From assembly GCA_937870805.1 (NCBI GenBank), contig CALMZT010000377.1, positions 1-6,437 on the forward strand: 6,437 nucleotides of DNA. Direction: 5' to 3'. The position numbers were made by a program, and so were the translations under genes. Every line of letters starts with the position of its first letter. The first letter of the stretch is position 1. The stretch is from an uncultured Chloroflexota bacterium. Lineage in GTDB: Bacteria > Chloroflexota > Anaerolineae > Aggregatilineales > Phototrophicaceae. Below, one piece after another: positions 1-6,236 of the stretch. The notes under the pieces are model-generated. The model saw only the letters and a list, made by a program, of their open reading frames with translations. It was not told the origin of the DNA and ran no database searches.

Positions 1-426
1 ATCGCCGCGATCCTGCGCCTGTTTCACCAGCCATTCAGCCTGCGCCACCGCCAGTTGCAGAGCCGTTGTATCACCTTGTTCACACCACGCATAAGTAGCC
101 GATAACCCAAACGTGGACGTGCTTTGCGGCACATACTGCCAACCGGCATTGTCATAGCGCGTTCCGTAGTCGGTGATAACGACAAGCTGCTCATCGAGTC
201 GATAAATAGGAGAATCTAGGTACACCTGATAATTACTGTCAATAACCAGGGAGTATAATTTTCGACAGTTCTCTCGATTGTATTGAGATGTGTCAGCTAT
301 TTTTCCTGGAATATTTAGTATCATTTGAAGAGATTGTGTCGATAAAGCATTGTCGGCTACGTAACTTAGTCTCAAAAAAAGCCCCAATGACAGTACAGAG
401 ACCCCCCAAACAAAAACTCTCTTCAA
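1..426 (-). CDS. Exported protein, C5-epimerase-like (N-terminal part, 3' end beyond window)
   Basis: An open frame of 142 codons runs from a TTG at 424-426 to the left window edge without a stop, so the C-terminus is missing. The start is chosen because a GAGGA Shine-Dalgarno (434-438) lies 7 bases upstream, and the two nearby ATGs are in other frames that close at once. The protein begins MKRVFVWGVSVLSLGLFL, a short positive N-terminus followed by a hydrophobic stretch, so a signal peptide or membrane anchor is likely. Around residues 90-142 it reads YDNAGWQYVP, then STFGLSATYAW, an E-x-GD turn, and AQAEWLVKQAQDRGD. This resembles the helical repeat of the D-glucuronyl C5-epimerase C-terminal domain (pattern of QYALG...Y..TGD...AxWL). 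Such enzymes convert glucuronate to iduronate in a polymer. Another alpha/alpha-toroid protein is possible. It is the last visible gene of the minus-strand operon, 35 bases after the preceding stop. The existence of the gene is well supported; the family is a tentative call. Confidence 0.6.
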   Translation of the reverse strand, partial: MKRVFVWGVSVLSLGLFLRLSYVADNALSTQSLQMILNIPGKIADTSQYNRENCRKLYSLVIDSNYQVYLDSPIYRLDEQLVVITDYGTRYDNAGWQYVPQSTSTFGLSATYAWCEQGDTTALQLAVAQAEWLVKQAQDRGD

Positions 427-433
427 AGGATTG

Positions 434-438
434 TCCTC
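434..438 (-). promoter_or_regulatory. Ribosome binding site deciding the TTG start
   Basis: GAGGA on the minus strand, 7 bases before the TTG at 424-426. It is the only good Shine-Dalgarno near the start of this frame and makes TTG, rather than an ATG, the initiation codon. It sits in the 35-base gap after the stop of the upstream glycosyltransferase gene. Confidence 0.6.
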
Positions 439-461
439 ATTACCTGGATACCATACGTTTA

Positions 462-2270
462 TTAAGGAATTTGAATTGTCTTAAGTTCAAGGTGATCGAA
501 ACCATTTCTTAGTAACAGACGTTCCGAAGTTTGCCAGTTGTAAACAATCAATGACAGCGTGTATTCTCCCGCTGGCAATTGAGGTGGAAGCTGGAGGCTA
601 CGGAAGTCGATATATATTTTCTCCGGCTCGAGCTGCGAGGTATTGTATATGTTGACACCATAGTGATGAATCGGGCCATCCGCCTGAGCAACTAAGGTAT
701 CATTTTTATCGCGAAGTTGTAAGCTGATGGAATAATCTACAGGCAAAGCTTGTTTGACCCGCCACCACAACCGTGTCTGAATTACCTCTTGCGTCACCGA
801 ATCAATGTCTACTCCCCAAAATGCCATATCGTCACCAAAAATTTGGGGGGTAATGAACGGCGGCGCTTCCATAAGTTGAATGAGATAGCACCATTGTCTA
901 TCGCATTGTCCAAAGCCAGATTGACGCGGATGTGTTTTCTCAATTTGGCTGAATGTAGCGCGGATATTTTCATTGAACCAATCGCCTGTGAGATACCAAA
1001 TGCGACGATTTGGTAGCGCATTGTCCACGCTTCGCACGATAGATTCGACCATCTCTTGAGAAAATCGATGGCTGTATTCCCAGTTAAATTGCACTCCTCG
1101 ATTTGTGGGAGGGTCAATGAATATTTTGTCGCCAGGGCGATACGCAACCGCTAAGTCTTTTAACAAGGCTCGAAATGGAATCACATCATTGGGGAGTACG
1201 GAAGGCAACACCAATAAATTGATACCGGCAAAACCGAATAAAGCGAACCACCGCAGTCTTCTGGGTAACTGGCCTATCGTCACTGCAATGAGCAATGCCA
1301 GCCCCACAACAAAATTCACGATATACCGGGTCGTATATACCGCAACAACGAGATTGAGGAGGAACGCAACAGTAGGTAAACCGATTGCCCACATCAACGC
1401 AAGACGGTAATTTGATTTTCGCCACCAGTAAAATAGCCCTAAAACGAGTAGCACAGCATACAGCCACGCCAAACCATTGGTCGCTATTTGGATAAGTTTA
1501 AATATCTCCTCAAGCGAAGTCACTTGCGTAGTTGCGCTACTTCCTGCAAGACCGCGTTCATATCCAGATGCTAATTCTACGGCTCGGAGATGCTGTAATT
1601 GGGTGAGAAAATTTGGAAGCCAGGGCAAAAATAATACAAATGCTAACCCAATTACACCAACAGCCTGATACCACAACTGACGCGATGGGCGCACGAACAA
1701 CAAGAAGTAAATCCCCTGAACCAGCACAAATAACAAGAGAAAGTAATGCACATAAAGCAACACTGCGACACTCACGGCATACACAATTGCCCTTGCCCGT
1801 GTCTGCTGTGAAATCCACTGCTGAAACGCAAACATAGATAGACTGGTCAAAAATATAACAAATGCATAGGGTCGTATTTCGAGAGAATAGCGCAAAAATA
1901 ATCCACTGACTCCCAGAACAACCATTGCAAAGATGCCGAAGTGAGGCTGACCAAACCACCTCTTACCTAATTGAAATACAACGGAGAGCGTCATTAGACT
2001 GAATAAGATCGCCTGCATTCTCCCCGCAAAATCACTTTCACCTACAACTCGCCGCCATCCCCAAAAAAATGTAAACCATAATGGCGGGTGAACATCGCTG
2101 TTTGCCAAGTAAGAAATCGTCTGGCTCAAATCATCGCGCGTAAACTTGTATACCAGATATTCATCGGCAGTTATGTAAGTTGTTTGAGCGACTTGGAGAA
2201 AAAAGCCAAATACCACCAGACCAAGAATTAAAGCGATTGTGGGGTACGGTGTGGTTAATCGGGGATACAT
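462..2270 (-). CDS. GT-C (PMT/ArnT-like, GT39-type) membrane glycosyltransferase with C-terminal soluble domain
   Basis: A 602-residue polytopic membrane protein. About eleven hydrophobic segments lie between residues 11 and 357, followed by a soluble, probably extracytoplasmic domain (about 358-602). GT-C hallmarks are visible: the acidic pair D36-E37 in the first outer loop (TADEYLVY), HPPLW at 61-65, SLEIRPYAF at 129-137 (E131, R133, Y135) and a YVHYFLLL segment near 173-180. Enzymes of this class move a sugar from a polyprenyl-phosphate carrier to a protein, lipid or polysaccharide on the outer face of the membrane. The acceptor cannot be read from sequence. The C-terminal domain contains IWYLTGD (424-430), a C456/C461 pair and LWWRV (501-505), all mirrored (apart from the cysteine pair) in the 600-residue protein upstream in the operon, so the two are paralogues. 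The ATG directly follows an in-frame TGA and has no clear Shine-Dalgarno. It starts 59 bases after the deacetylase-like gene ends. Confidence 0.85.
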   Translation of the reverse strand: MYPRLTTPYPTIALILGLVVFGFFLQVAQTTYITADEYLVYKFTRDDLSQTISYLANSDVHPPLWFTFFWGWRRVVGESDFAGRMQAILFSLMTLSVVFQLGKRWFGQPHFGIFAMVVLGVSGLFLRYSLEIRPYAFVIFLTSLSMFAFQQWISQQTRARAIVYAVSVAVLLYVHYFLLLFVLVQGIYFLLFVRPSRQLWYQAVGVIGLAFVLFLPWLPNFLTQLQHLRAVELASGYERGLAGSSATTQVTSLEEIFKLIQIATNGLAWLYAVLLVLGLFYWWRKSNYRLALMWAIGLPTVAFLLNLVVAVYTTRYIVNFVVGLALLIAVTIGQLPRRLRWFALFGFAGINLLVLPSVLPNDVIPFRALLKDLAVAYRPGDKIFIDPPTNRGVQFNWEYSHRFSQEMVESIVRSVDNALPNRRIWYLTGDWFNENIRATFSQIEKTHPRQSGFGQCDRQWCYLIQLMEAPPFITPQIFGDDMAFWGVDIDSVTQEVIQTRLWWRVKQALPVDYSISLQLRDKNDTLVAQADGPIHHYGVNIYNTSQLEPEKIYIDFRSLQLPPQLPAGEYTLSLIVYNWQTSERLLLRNGFDHLELKTIQIP

Positions 2271-2314
2271 TCAGTAATGGCTTTAGAATGACATCAGCTT
2301 GATTTATAGGAAAT

Positions 2315-2344
2315 ATAATATTAAATAACTCATTTCTGAGTAAA
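2315..2344 (-). promoter_or_regulatory. Possible internal sigma70-like promoter
   Basis: On the minus strand TTTACT (2339-2344) and TATTAT (2315-2320) are separated by 18 bases, matching the sigma70 consensus at 4/6 and 5/6. It overlaps the end of the deacetylase-like gene and would direct transcription toward the 602-residue glycosyltransferase gene. The region is very AT-rich, so a chance match is quite possible. Confidence 0.2.
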
Positions 2345-3031
2345 CACATCGTTAATATCAATTGCAAGTTCCATCGCTTTATAATATGCGATATTAATCC
2401 CAATTTCCTCCAGCGTTTCTCCGCCAACGATCCAAAAAATAGGATGCAGTGAAAGTTGCAGCTTTGAGTTCCCCTTATCAAGAATCGTCTCAAAATCCGA
2501 AACACTATATTGTGCTAGGACATCCGAATACATGGGAATATCGTTGATCCATCTAGGACTATAGAGGTTAAGCAGACCTGGTATTTGGTGGATTGCGCTC
2601 CAACTTATCAATTCAGATGTGGCATTATCCCATATAAAAACAGGCTCTACCTCTGGTATCTCCCTTGCAAACAGCATATAGTCTTGCACAATTTTATCGG
2701 CAAATCCTGAGTCGTTTGTTGAAAATTGGCGAGGAGGGATAAAGATAAACCCGATATGTTGACCCAGAATGTGAATAGTCTGAATAACCTTTTGGTTTTG
2801 CGGGGAAAAAATGTTGTAATTTTCTGACTGTAATGCAAAGAAGAAAGTACCTTGTACTCCAAGCATCTGATTTATTTCGGCCAGCTCTAAGGCTGGCTTA
2901 CACGACCAATTCACATCGTATCTCAGATAGATATGCTTCCCAGTCTCTCGCTCGTCCAAAAAACTGACGAACTCATATTCATTATCCAAAGCACGCTTCA
3001 ATAAAGCCTTGTAATTGCCTTTAGAGTACAT
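2330..3031 (-). CDS. Polysaccharide deacetylase-like (NodB-fold) protein with degraded metal site
   Basis: A 233-residue protein with no signal peptide or membrane segment, presumably cytoplasmic. It resembles the deacetylase-like proteins found in O-antigen and capsule clusters: LRYDVNWSCKPALELAEIN (36-54) matches their R-H-D-V-D...AL..A.IE motif, GTFFF (61-65) the ATYFF strand, YNIFSPQNQKVIQTIHILG (72-90) the segment leading into G-H-E-I-G-x-H, and LQLSLHPIFW (191-200) the C-terminal HP-W motif. The expected metal ligands are altered: the second Asp is N41, and the two His positions are Q91 and I96. H196 remains. It may therefore be inactive as a deacetylase, act by another mechanism, or have a binding role. 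The start is set at ATG 3029-3031 because AGGAG at 3040-3044 is 8 bases upstream; a TTG two codons earlier would leave only a 2-base spacing. It lies between two glycosyltransferase genes, 58 bases after the first, and is visibly more AT-rich than it. Confidence 0.75.
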   Translation of the reverse strand: MYSKGNYKALLKRALDNEYEFVSFLDERETGKHIYLRYDVNWSCKPALELAEINQMLGVQGTFFFALQSENYNIFSPQNQKVIQTIHILGQHIGFIFIPPRQFSTNDSGFADKIVQDYMLFAREIPEVEPVFIWDNATSELISWSAIHQIPGLLNLYSPRWINDIPMYSDVLAQYSVSDFETILDKGNSKLQLSLHPIFWIVGGETLEEIGINIAYYKAMELAIDINDVFTQK

Positions 3032-3039
3032 AGCCAAGT

Positions 3040-3044
3040 CTCCT
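3040..3044 (-). promoter_or_regulatory. Ribosome binding site deciding the ATG start at 3031
   Basis: AGGAG on the minus strand, 8 bases before the ATG at 3029-3031 but only 2 bases before the in-frame TTG at 3035-3037. The spacing favours the shorter, 233-residue product. Confidence 0.65.
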
Positions 3045-3089
3045 AATGGTATTCTTCACCACTCTTTTTCGTGAATCTTAGCTGAGGAT

Positions 3090-4892
3090 TTAATAGGACA
3101 TGATCCTTAAGTTTCGCAACGTAAGAAGTAAATCTGTATCCATTCCTTCAGCGCGAACTCGTTTACCATCTTGCCAAAAATAAACAGCCATAGCAATACG
3201 TAAATTCGTTCGTGGAGTTGGGTATTGCAACGTCAATTCACGCTGCTCAATGTAATATTGACCTGGCTGCCAACGGCTTGTTTCCGGTGGCGTATTCTCC
3301 GGGTATGTTATCTGCGGCGGGCTATTAAATTCACCAAATAAGAGGTTGTCCTTTAGAAGGTATGTGCCTACGCTATAATCGAGATCAACTATTCGGTCAA
3401 CCGACCACCAAAGACGCAACCGAATCGACTCGCCTTCGCGCCGGACGAGTGGCCCAGTCCAGGGCTGATCCCCCTCCATCACCTCCATGCCGTGAAAACG
3501 CATCCCATTCTCAAAGAGGATGCCCTGTTCATCGGGCGGCGCTTCATATAACCGAAACAGGCATTCTGGCGGGCCGACAAAACGACCTGGGATGCGCCCG
3601 TCCATAACGGCTTTACGTTTCGCCTCTTCAGGTGGGGTGTTGCCAGTCACATACCAGACGCGCCGGTAGCCTGCGGGATTCTGGCTGAAGGTCAAAGGTG
3701 AAGGGAAATAAGTGCGGATGAAGTAATCCCATTCTTCTGCTGCCCCGCACCCCATAGCTGGGTCAGTCACTAAAACATCACCCATGACCATATGATCCTT
3801 CAGCCAGATAAAATTGGCTTCTAGAGACGAAAGGCTGCTCAATGGTGCATAGTCTTTCAACGGGATCGGGACAAACATCATGCCGCTTAACAACATCCCT
3901 ACCGCTACGATACCCGCACGGGGCAGATTAGCCAGTCCCCATACCACCCAGGTTGCAATGCCCAGCATAATCCACCAAGCATAACGTACAGAGAAAAATC
4001 CAAGAAGTGGATGCGAAATGAACATCAGTAATGGCGCACCAACGGCCCACAAAAGCCAGGCTATTGCCTGTTTATCAAGTTTGCGACGGTAGATAACCAA
4101 TATCAGCCCAGCGATGAATAAGACACCCCAGAGGAGAAAAATCGTGTCATAACCCGCATAGTCCCGATACATGTTCCGTAGGGCTTCCGCTAAAGGTGGA
4201 AGGATGAGTGTGCGGGTTGCAACTGTACGCCTAACTGCGACTTCTGCTTTCGACAGGATTTCAGGTATAGCAATTATCCCGGTCATTAAACCCGGTAGCC
4301 ACCAATACCAAACTCGACGTTGGTAAACTAGAAGCGTGTAAATGCCCAGCATCAACAACACGCCAACACTCGTCAGGGAAATGTAAAACAGTACAGCGAT
4401 TGACAATGCTAAAGGAATAGCCCGTTTGAGCGAAGGATGATCGAAATAGCGGATGGTGAGCCAGAATGCAATAGGCAGCAGACCCAGCAGCAGGGCATAC
4501 CCCCGTACTTCAGAACTGAGATAGATGCCATACCCCAACGCGGCATAAGCGGGCATCGCTAGCAGGCCGGCATTCGTTCCGCGCAACCGCTGGACGGCCC
4601 GGAACAGGAAACTGTTGCCGATCAGGAACGCCAAAACAGATAGATAGCGCAAAATGATCGGATGTTGTCCAGACAGTCCACGCCATAAGCCCAGCGTCAG
4701 ATAGTAACCCGGCGGCCAATCATAAGGTGTCCAACGAAGGATTTGACTTGGTGTTCCGAAGGTCTGCCACACCGACCAGACTTCATCTGGGTTCATGCCC
4801 AGGCTGTCCAGGCGCAAGACGCGGCTGGCAGCGATAAGTAGAAGCAAGATGGTGGCAGTAAAAATGATCCAACTGTGACGGTGGCGAAACAT
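3090..4892 (-). CDS. GT-C (PMT/ArnT-like, GT39-type) membrane glycosyltransferase, first gene of the operon
   Basis: A 600-residue membrane protein with about eleven hydrophobic segments (roughly 9-342) and a soluble C-terminal domain (about 343-600). GT-C features: D36-E37 in the first outer loop (MNPDEVW), DWPPGYYL at 58-65 and SSEVRGYAL at 126-134 (E128, R130, Y132). The acidic pair falls at exactly the same residue numbers as in the downstream 602-residue paralogue. The C-terminal domain has VWYVTGN (412-418), CLFRLYEAPP (444-453), and RLWWSV (493-498) followed by DLDYS, which align with the paralogue. It probably transfers a sugar from a polyprenyl-phosphate donor on the outside of the cytoplasmic membrane; donor sugar and acceptor are unknown. 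The ATG is the first in-frame start. The nearest purine-rich site, AGGGAAG at 4907-4913, is 14 bases away, which is long. It appears to be first in a four-gene operon, divergent from the recombinase gene. I found no convincing promoter for it in the 189-base intergenic region. Confidence 0.85.
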   Translation of the reverse strand: MFRHRHSWIIFTATILLLLIAASRVLRLDSLGMNPDEVWSVWQTFGTPSQILRWTPYDWPPGYYLTLGLWRGLSGQHPIILRYLSVLAFLIGNSFLFRAVQRLRGTNAGLLAMPAYAALGYGIYLSSEVRGYALLLGLLPIAFWLTIRYFDHPSLKRAIPLALSIAVLFYISLTSVGVLLMLGIYTLLVYQRRVWYWWLPGLMTGIIAIPEILSKAEVAVRRTVATRTLILPPLAEALRNMYRDYAGYDTIFLLWGVLFIAGLILVIYRRKLDKQAIAWLLWAVGAPLLMFISHPLLGFFSVRYAWWIMLGIATWVVWGLANLPRAGIVAVGMLLSGMMFVPIPLKDYAPLSSLSSLEANFIWLKDHMVMGDVLVTDPAMGCGAAEEWDYFIRTYFPSPLTFSQNPAGYRRVWYVTGNTPPEEAKRKAVMDGRIPGRFVGPPECLFRLYEAPPDEQGILFENGMRFHGMEVMEGDQPWTGPLVRREGESIRLRLWWSVDRIVDLDYSVGTYLLKDNLLFGEFNSPPQITYPENTPPETSRWQPGQYYIEQRELTLQYPTPRTNLRIAMAVYFWQDGKRVRAEGMDTDLLLTLRNLRIMSY

Positions 4893-5017
4893 AGTGTATC
4901 TGTCTACTTCCCTGGCGTGAAAAGCAATTATCGCTCATGTCATTAAAACCGAAGCCATTAGACTATCAGAGTATGTCATTTCTGGCATCCAGTGTTTAAG
5001 GTTATCCTGAATTTTCC

Positions 5018-5047
5018 TTGATCCAACTGCTCATTTTGTGCTAAAAT
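5018..5047 (+). promoter_or_regulatory. Sigma70-like promoter of the recombinase gene
   Basis: TTGATC (5018-5023) and TAAAAT (5042-5047) are separated by 18 bases and point toward the recombinase gene. The predicted transcription start, about 5053-5055, falls inside the left arm of the 11-7-11 inverted repeat. A protein bound to that repeat would therefore be placed to block or alter initiation. Confidence 0.45.
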
Positions 5048-5048
5048 A

Positions 5049-5077
5049 GGTACTGATTATTTAAACTAATCAGTACC
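5049..5077. repeat. Perfect 11-7-11 inverted repeat, candidate recombinase core site or operator
   Basis: The left arm GGTACTGATTA (5049-5059) and right arm TAATCAGTACC (5067-5077) are exact reverse complements around the 7-base spacer TTTAAAC (5060-5066). The layout, two 11-base arms flanking 6 to 8 bases, is typical of tyrosine recombinase crossover sites, and it ends 4 bases before the ATG of such a recombinase. The left arm agrees at 7 of 11 positions with the E. coli dif XerC arm as I remember it (GGTGCGCATAA). It could instead be an operator for autoregulation or a 5' leader hairpin. It is not an obvious terminator, since no T-run follows on either strand. Confidence 0.7.
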
Positions 5078-5090
5078 CATAATGATTATG
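5078..5090. repeat. 13-base palindrome over the recombinase start codon
   Basis: CATAAT, a central G, then ATTATG: a perfect palindrome abutting the 11-7-11 repeat. It includes both candidate ATG codons, 5082-5084 and 5088-5090. The arms are only 6 bases, so chance is possible. Confidence 0.45.
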
Positions 5091-6197
5091 CCTACTGCTG
5101 ACACCCTCCAAACGACTATCGACAATAACGGACTCCTGCTGGCTGGTCAAGCGGCCAACCATGCGGCGGCTCGGCATATCTTCGACGACTACCGCGCTCG
5201 ACGCGCCGGTCATACCCTGCGCCGCCAACGCGCCGATTTAAACTTATTCGGACAATATCTGACCGCAATGAACGTCGCCCCCGTTGGCAACTTCCAGGCC
5301 GAGCATGAAACGTGGCGCGGCATCACCTGGGGGTTGGTAGCCGGGTTCGTCCGTTGGCAGATGCAGCAAGGGTATGCGATGGCATCGATCAACGTGCGGC
5401 TGTCCACCGTTAAAAAATATGCGTCGCTGGCGTTCCAGGCAGGGGCGATTGACGCCACCGAACACGCGCTGATCCGGGCCGTGACCGGCTACACCCACCA
5501 GGAATCCAAGCAAGTGGATGAGAAACGCGCTGGTGAGGGCGCACCAACCCGAATCGCCCGTCCTGGAGCGAAAAAAGCCGAAGCCATCTCTATACCTGAT
5601 ACCATCGCCAAAACGCTTAAAATAGGCCACCTGAACACACCACAAGGCCGCCGTGACGCGCTGCTCGTGTGTTTGCTGCTCGATCACGGTTTGCGCTGTG
5701 GCGAAATCGCGCTGCTCAAGGTGGGTAATTTTAATCTAGCCGACGGCACAATGATGTTTCACCGACCAAAGGTCGATAAGGCGCAGACTCATAACTTGAC
5801 ACCAGATACCCACCGCGCCCTGAAAGCATGGATTGAAAGTGGCGATTGTCCACTGCTGGCCGATGCTCCCATTTTGCGAGGATCGACAAAGGGCGAGAAA
5901 CTAGACACCATTCGCACCATAACCCGCCGCAACCGTAAAAACGGACAACTTGAAACCTACCAGACCGGGTACATGAAAGAACGCGCCATAACCAAACGTG
6001 TCGCCTATCTTGGAGAGCAGCACGACCTACGGGGTCTGTCTGCCCACGATTGTCGCCATTATTGGGCTACCCGTGCCAGCCGCAAGGGAACCGATCCATT
6101 CAGCTTGCAAGAGGCCGGTGGTTGGAATTCGCTGGCGATGCCCCGCCGTTATGTCGAAGCGGCCAAAATCGCCAACGCAGGCGTGAAGCTGGACTAA
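5082..6197 (+). CDS. Tyrosine recombinase / integrase (phage integrase family)
   Basis: A 371-residue site-specific recombinase. Residues about 25-135 form the SAM-like core-binding domain (HIFDDYRARRAGHTLRRQRADL, then FGQYL, and later SINVRLSTVKKYASLA). The catalytic domain begins near 170 and carries the complete set: R205 in GLRCGEIALL, probable K230 in the RPKVDKAQTHNL hairpin, H322 and R325 in LSAHDCRHYWATRA, W348 in GGWNS at the second-His position (a common substitution), and nucleophile Y357 in PRRYVEAAK. It should cut and rejoin DNA through a 3'-phosphotyrosine intermediate to integrate, excise or invert a segment. Length is normal for the family. The first in-frame start, ATG 5082, was chosen; ATG 5088 is equally possible, and neither has a Shine-Dalgarno. 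The gene is more GC-rich than the glycan operon, consistent with a different origin. The perfect inverted repeat immediately upstream is a candidate target or operator. I cannot assign it to phage, ICE or a stand-alone recombinase from this window. Confidence 0.93.
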   Translation: MIMPTADTLQTTIDNNGLLLAGQAANHAAARHIFDDYRARRAGHTLRRQRADLNLFGQYLTAMNVAPVGNFQAEHETWRGITWGLVAGFVRWQMQQGYAMASINVRLSTVKKYASLAFQAGAIDATEHALIRAVTGYTHQESKQVDEKRAGEGAPTRIARPGAKKAEAISIPDTIAKTLKIGHLNTPQGRRDALLVCLLLDHGLRCGEIALLKVGNFNLADGTMMFHRPKVDKAQTHNLTPDTHRALKAWIESGDCPLLADAPILRGSTKGEKLDTIRTITRRNRKNGQLETYQTGYMKERAITKRVAYLGEQHDLRGLSAHDCRHYWATRASRKGTDPFSLQEAGGWNSLAMPRRYVEAAKIANAGVKLD

Positions 6198-6236
6198 CCC
6201 GCGACTACTCAAAACGTACAGAGTCGCCTTGTAGCT

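Noticed and set aside
288..512. Plus-strand open frame of 74 codons
   Set aside because: It is antisense to the exported-protein gene and the end of the glycosyltransferase gene, has no ribosome binding site, and its product does not look like a natural protein.
146..1025. Octamer GCATTGTC four times in the same orientation (146, 347, 903, 1018)
   Set aside because: All four lie in coding sequence, and three encode the same Asp-Asn-Ala tripeptide in frame; no copies were noticed elsewhere, so codon choice explains it better than a DNA signal.
3035..3037. TTG as start of the deacetylase-like gene, giving 235 residues
   Set aside because: The Shine-Dalgarno would be only 2 bases away; ATG at 3029-3031 has an ideal 8-base spacing.
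4893..5017. Possible promoter for the minus-strand operon (for example TTAAAC and CATACT with an 18-base spacing)
   Set aside because: Matches are only 3/6 and 4/6, and several equally poor alternatives exist in the same region.
5244..5687. Minus-strand open frame of 147 codons inside the recombinase gene
   Set aside because: It is a shadow of the recombinase reading frame, which carries all the catalytic motifs; there are no independent coding signals.
6201..6227. Stem GCGACT / AGTCGC in the 39-base gap between the convergent genes, a possible terminator
   Set aside because: Only 6 base pairs with a 15-base loop and no T-run on either strand; not distinguishable from chance.
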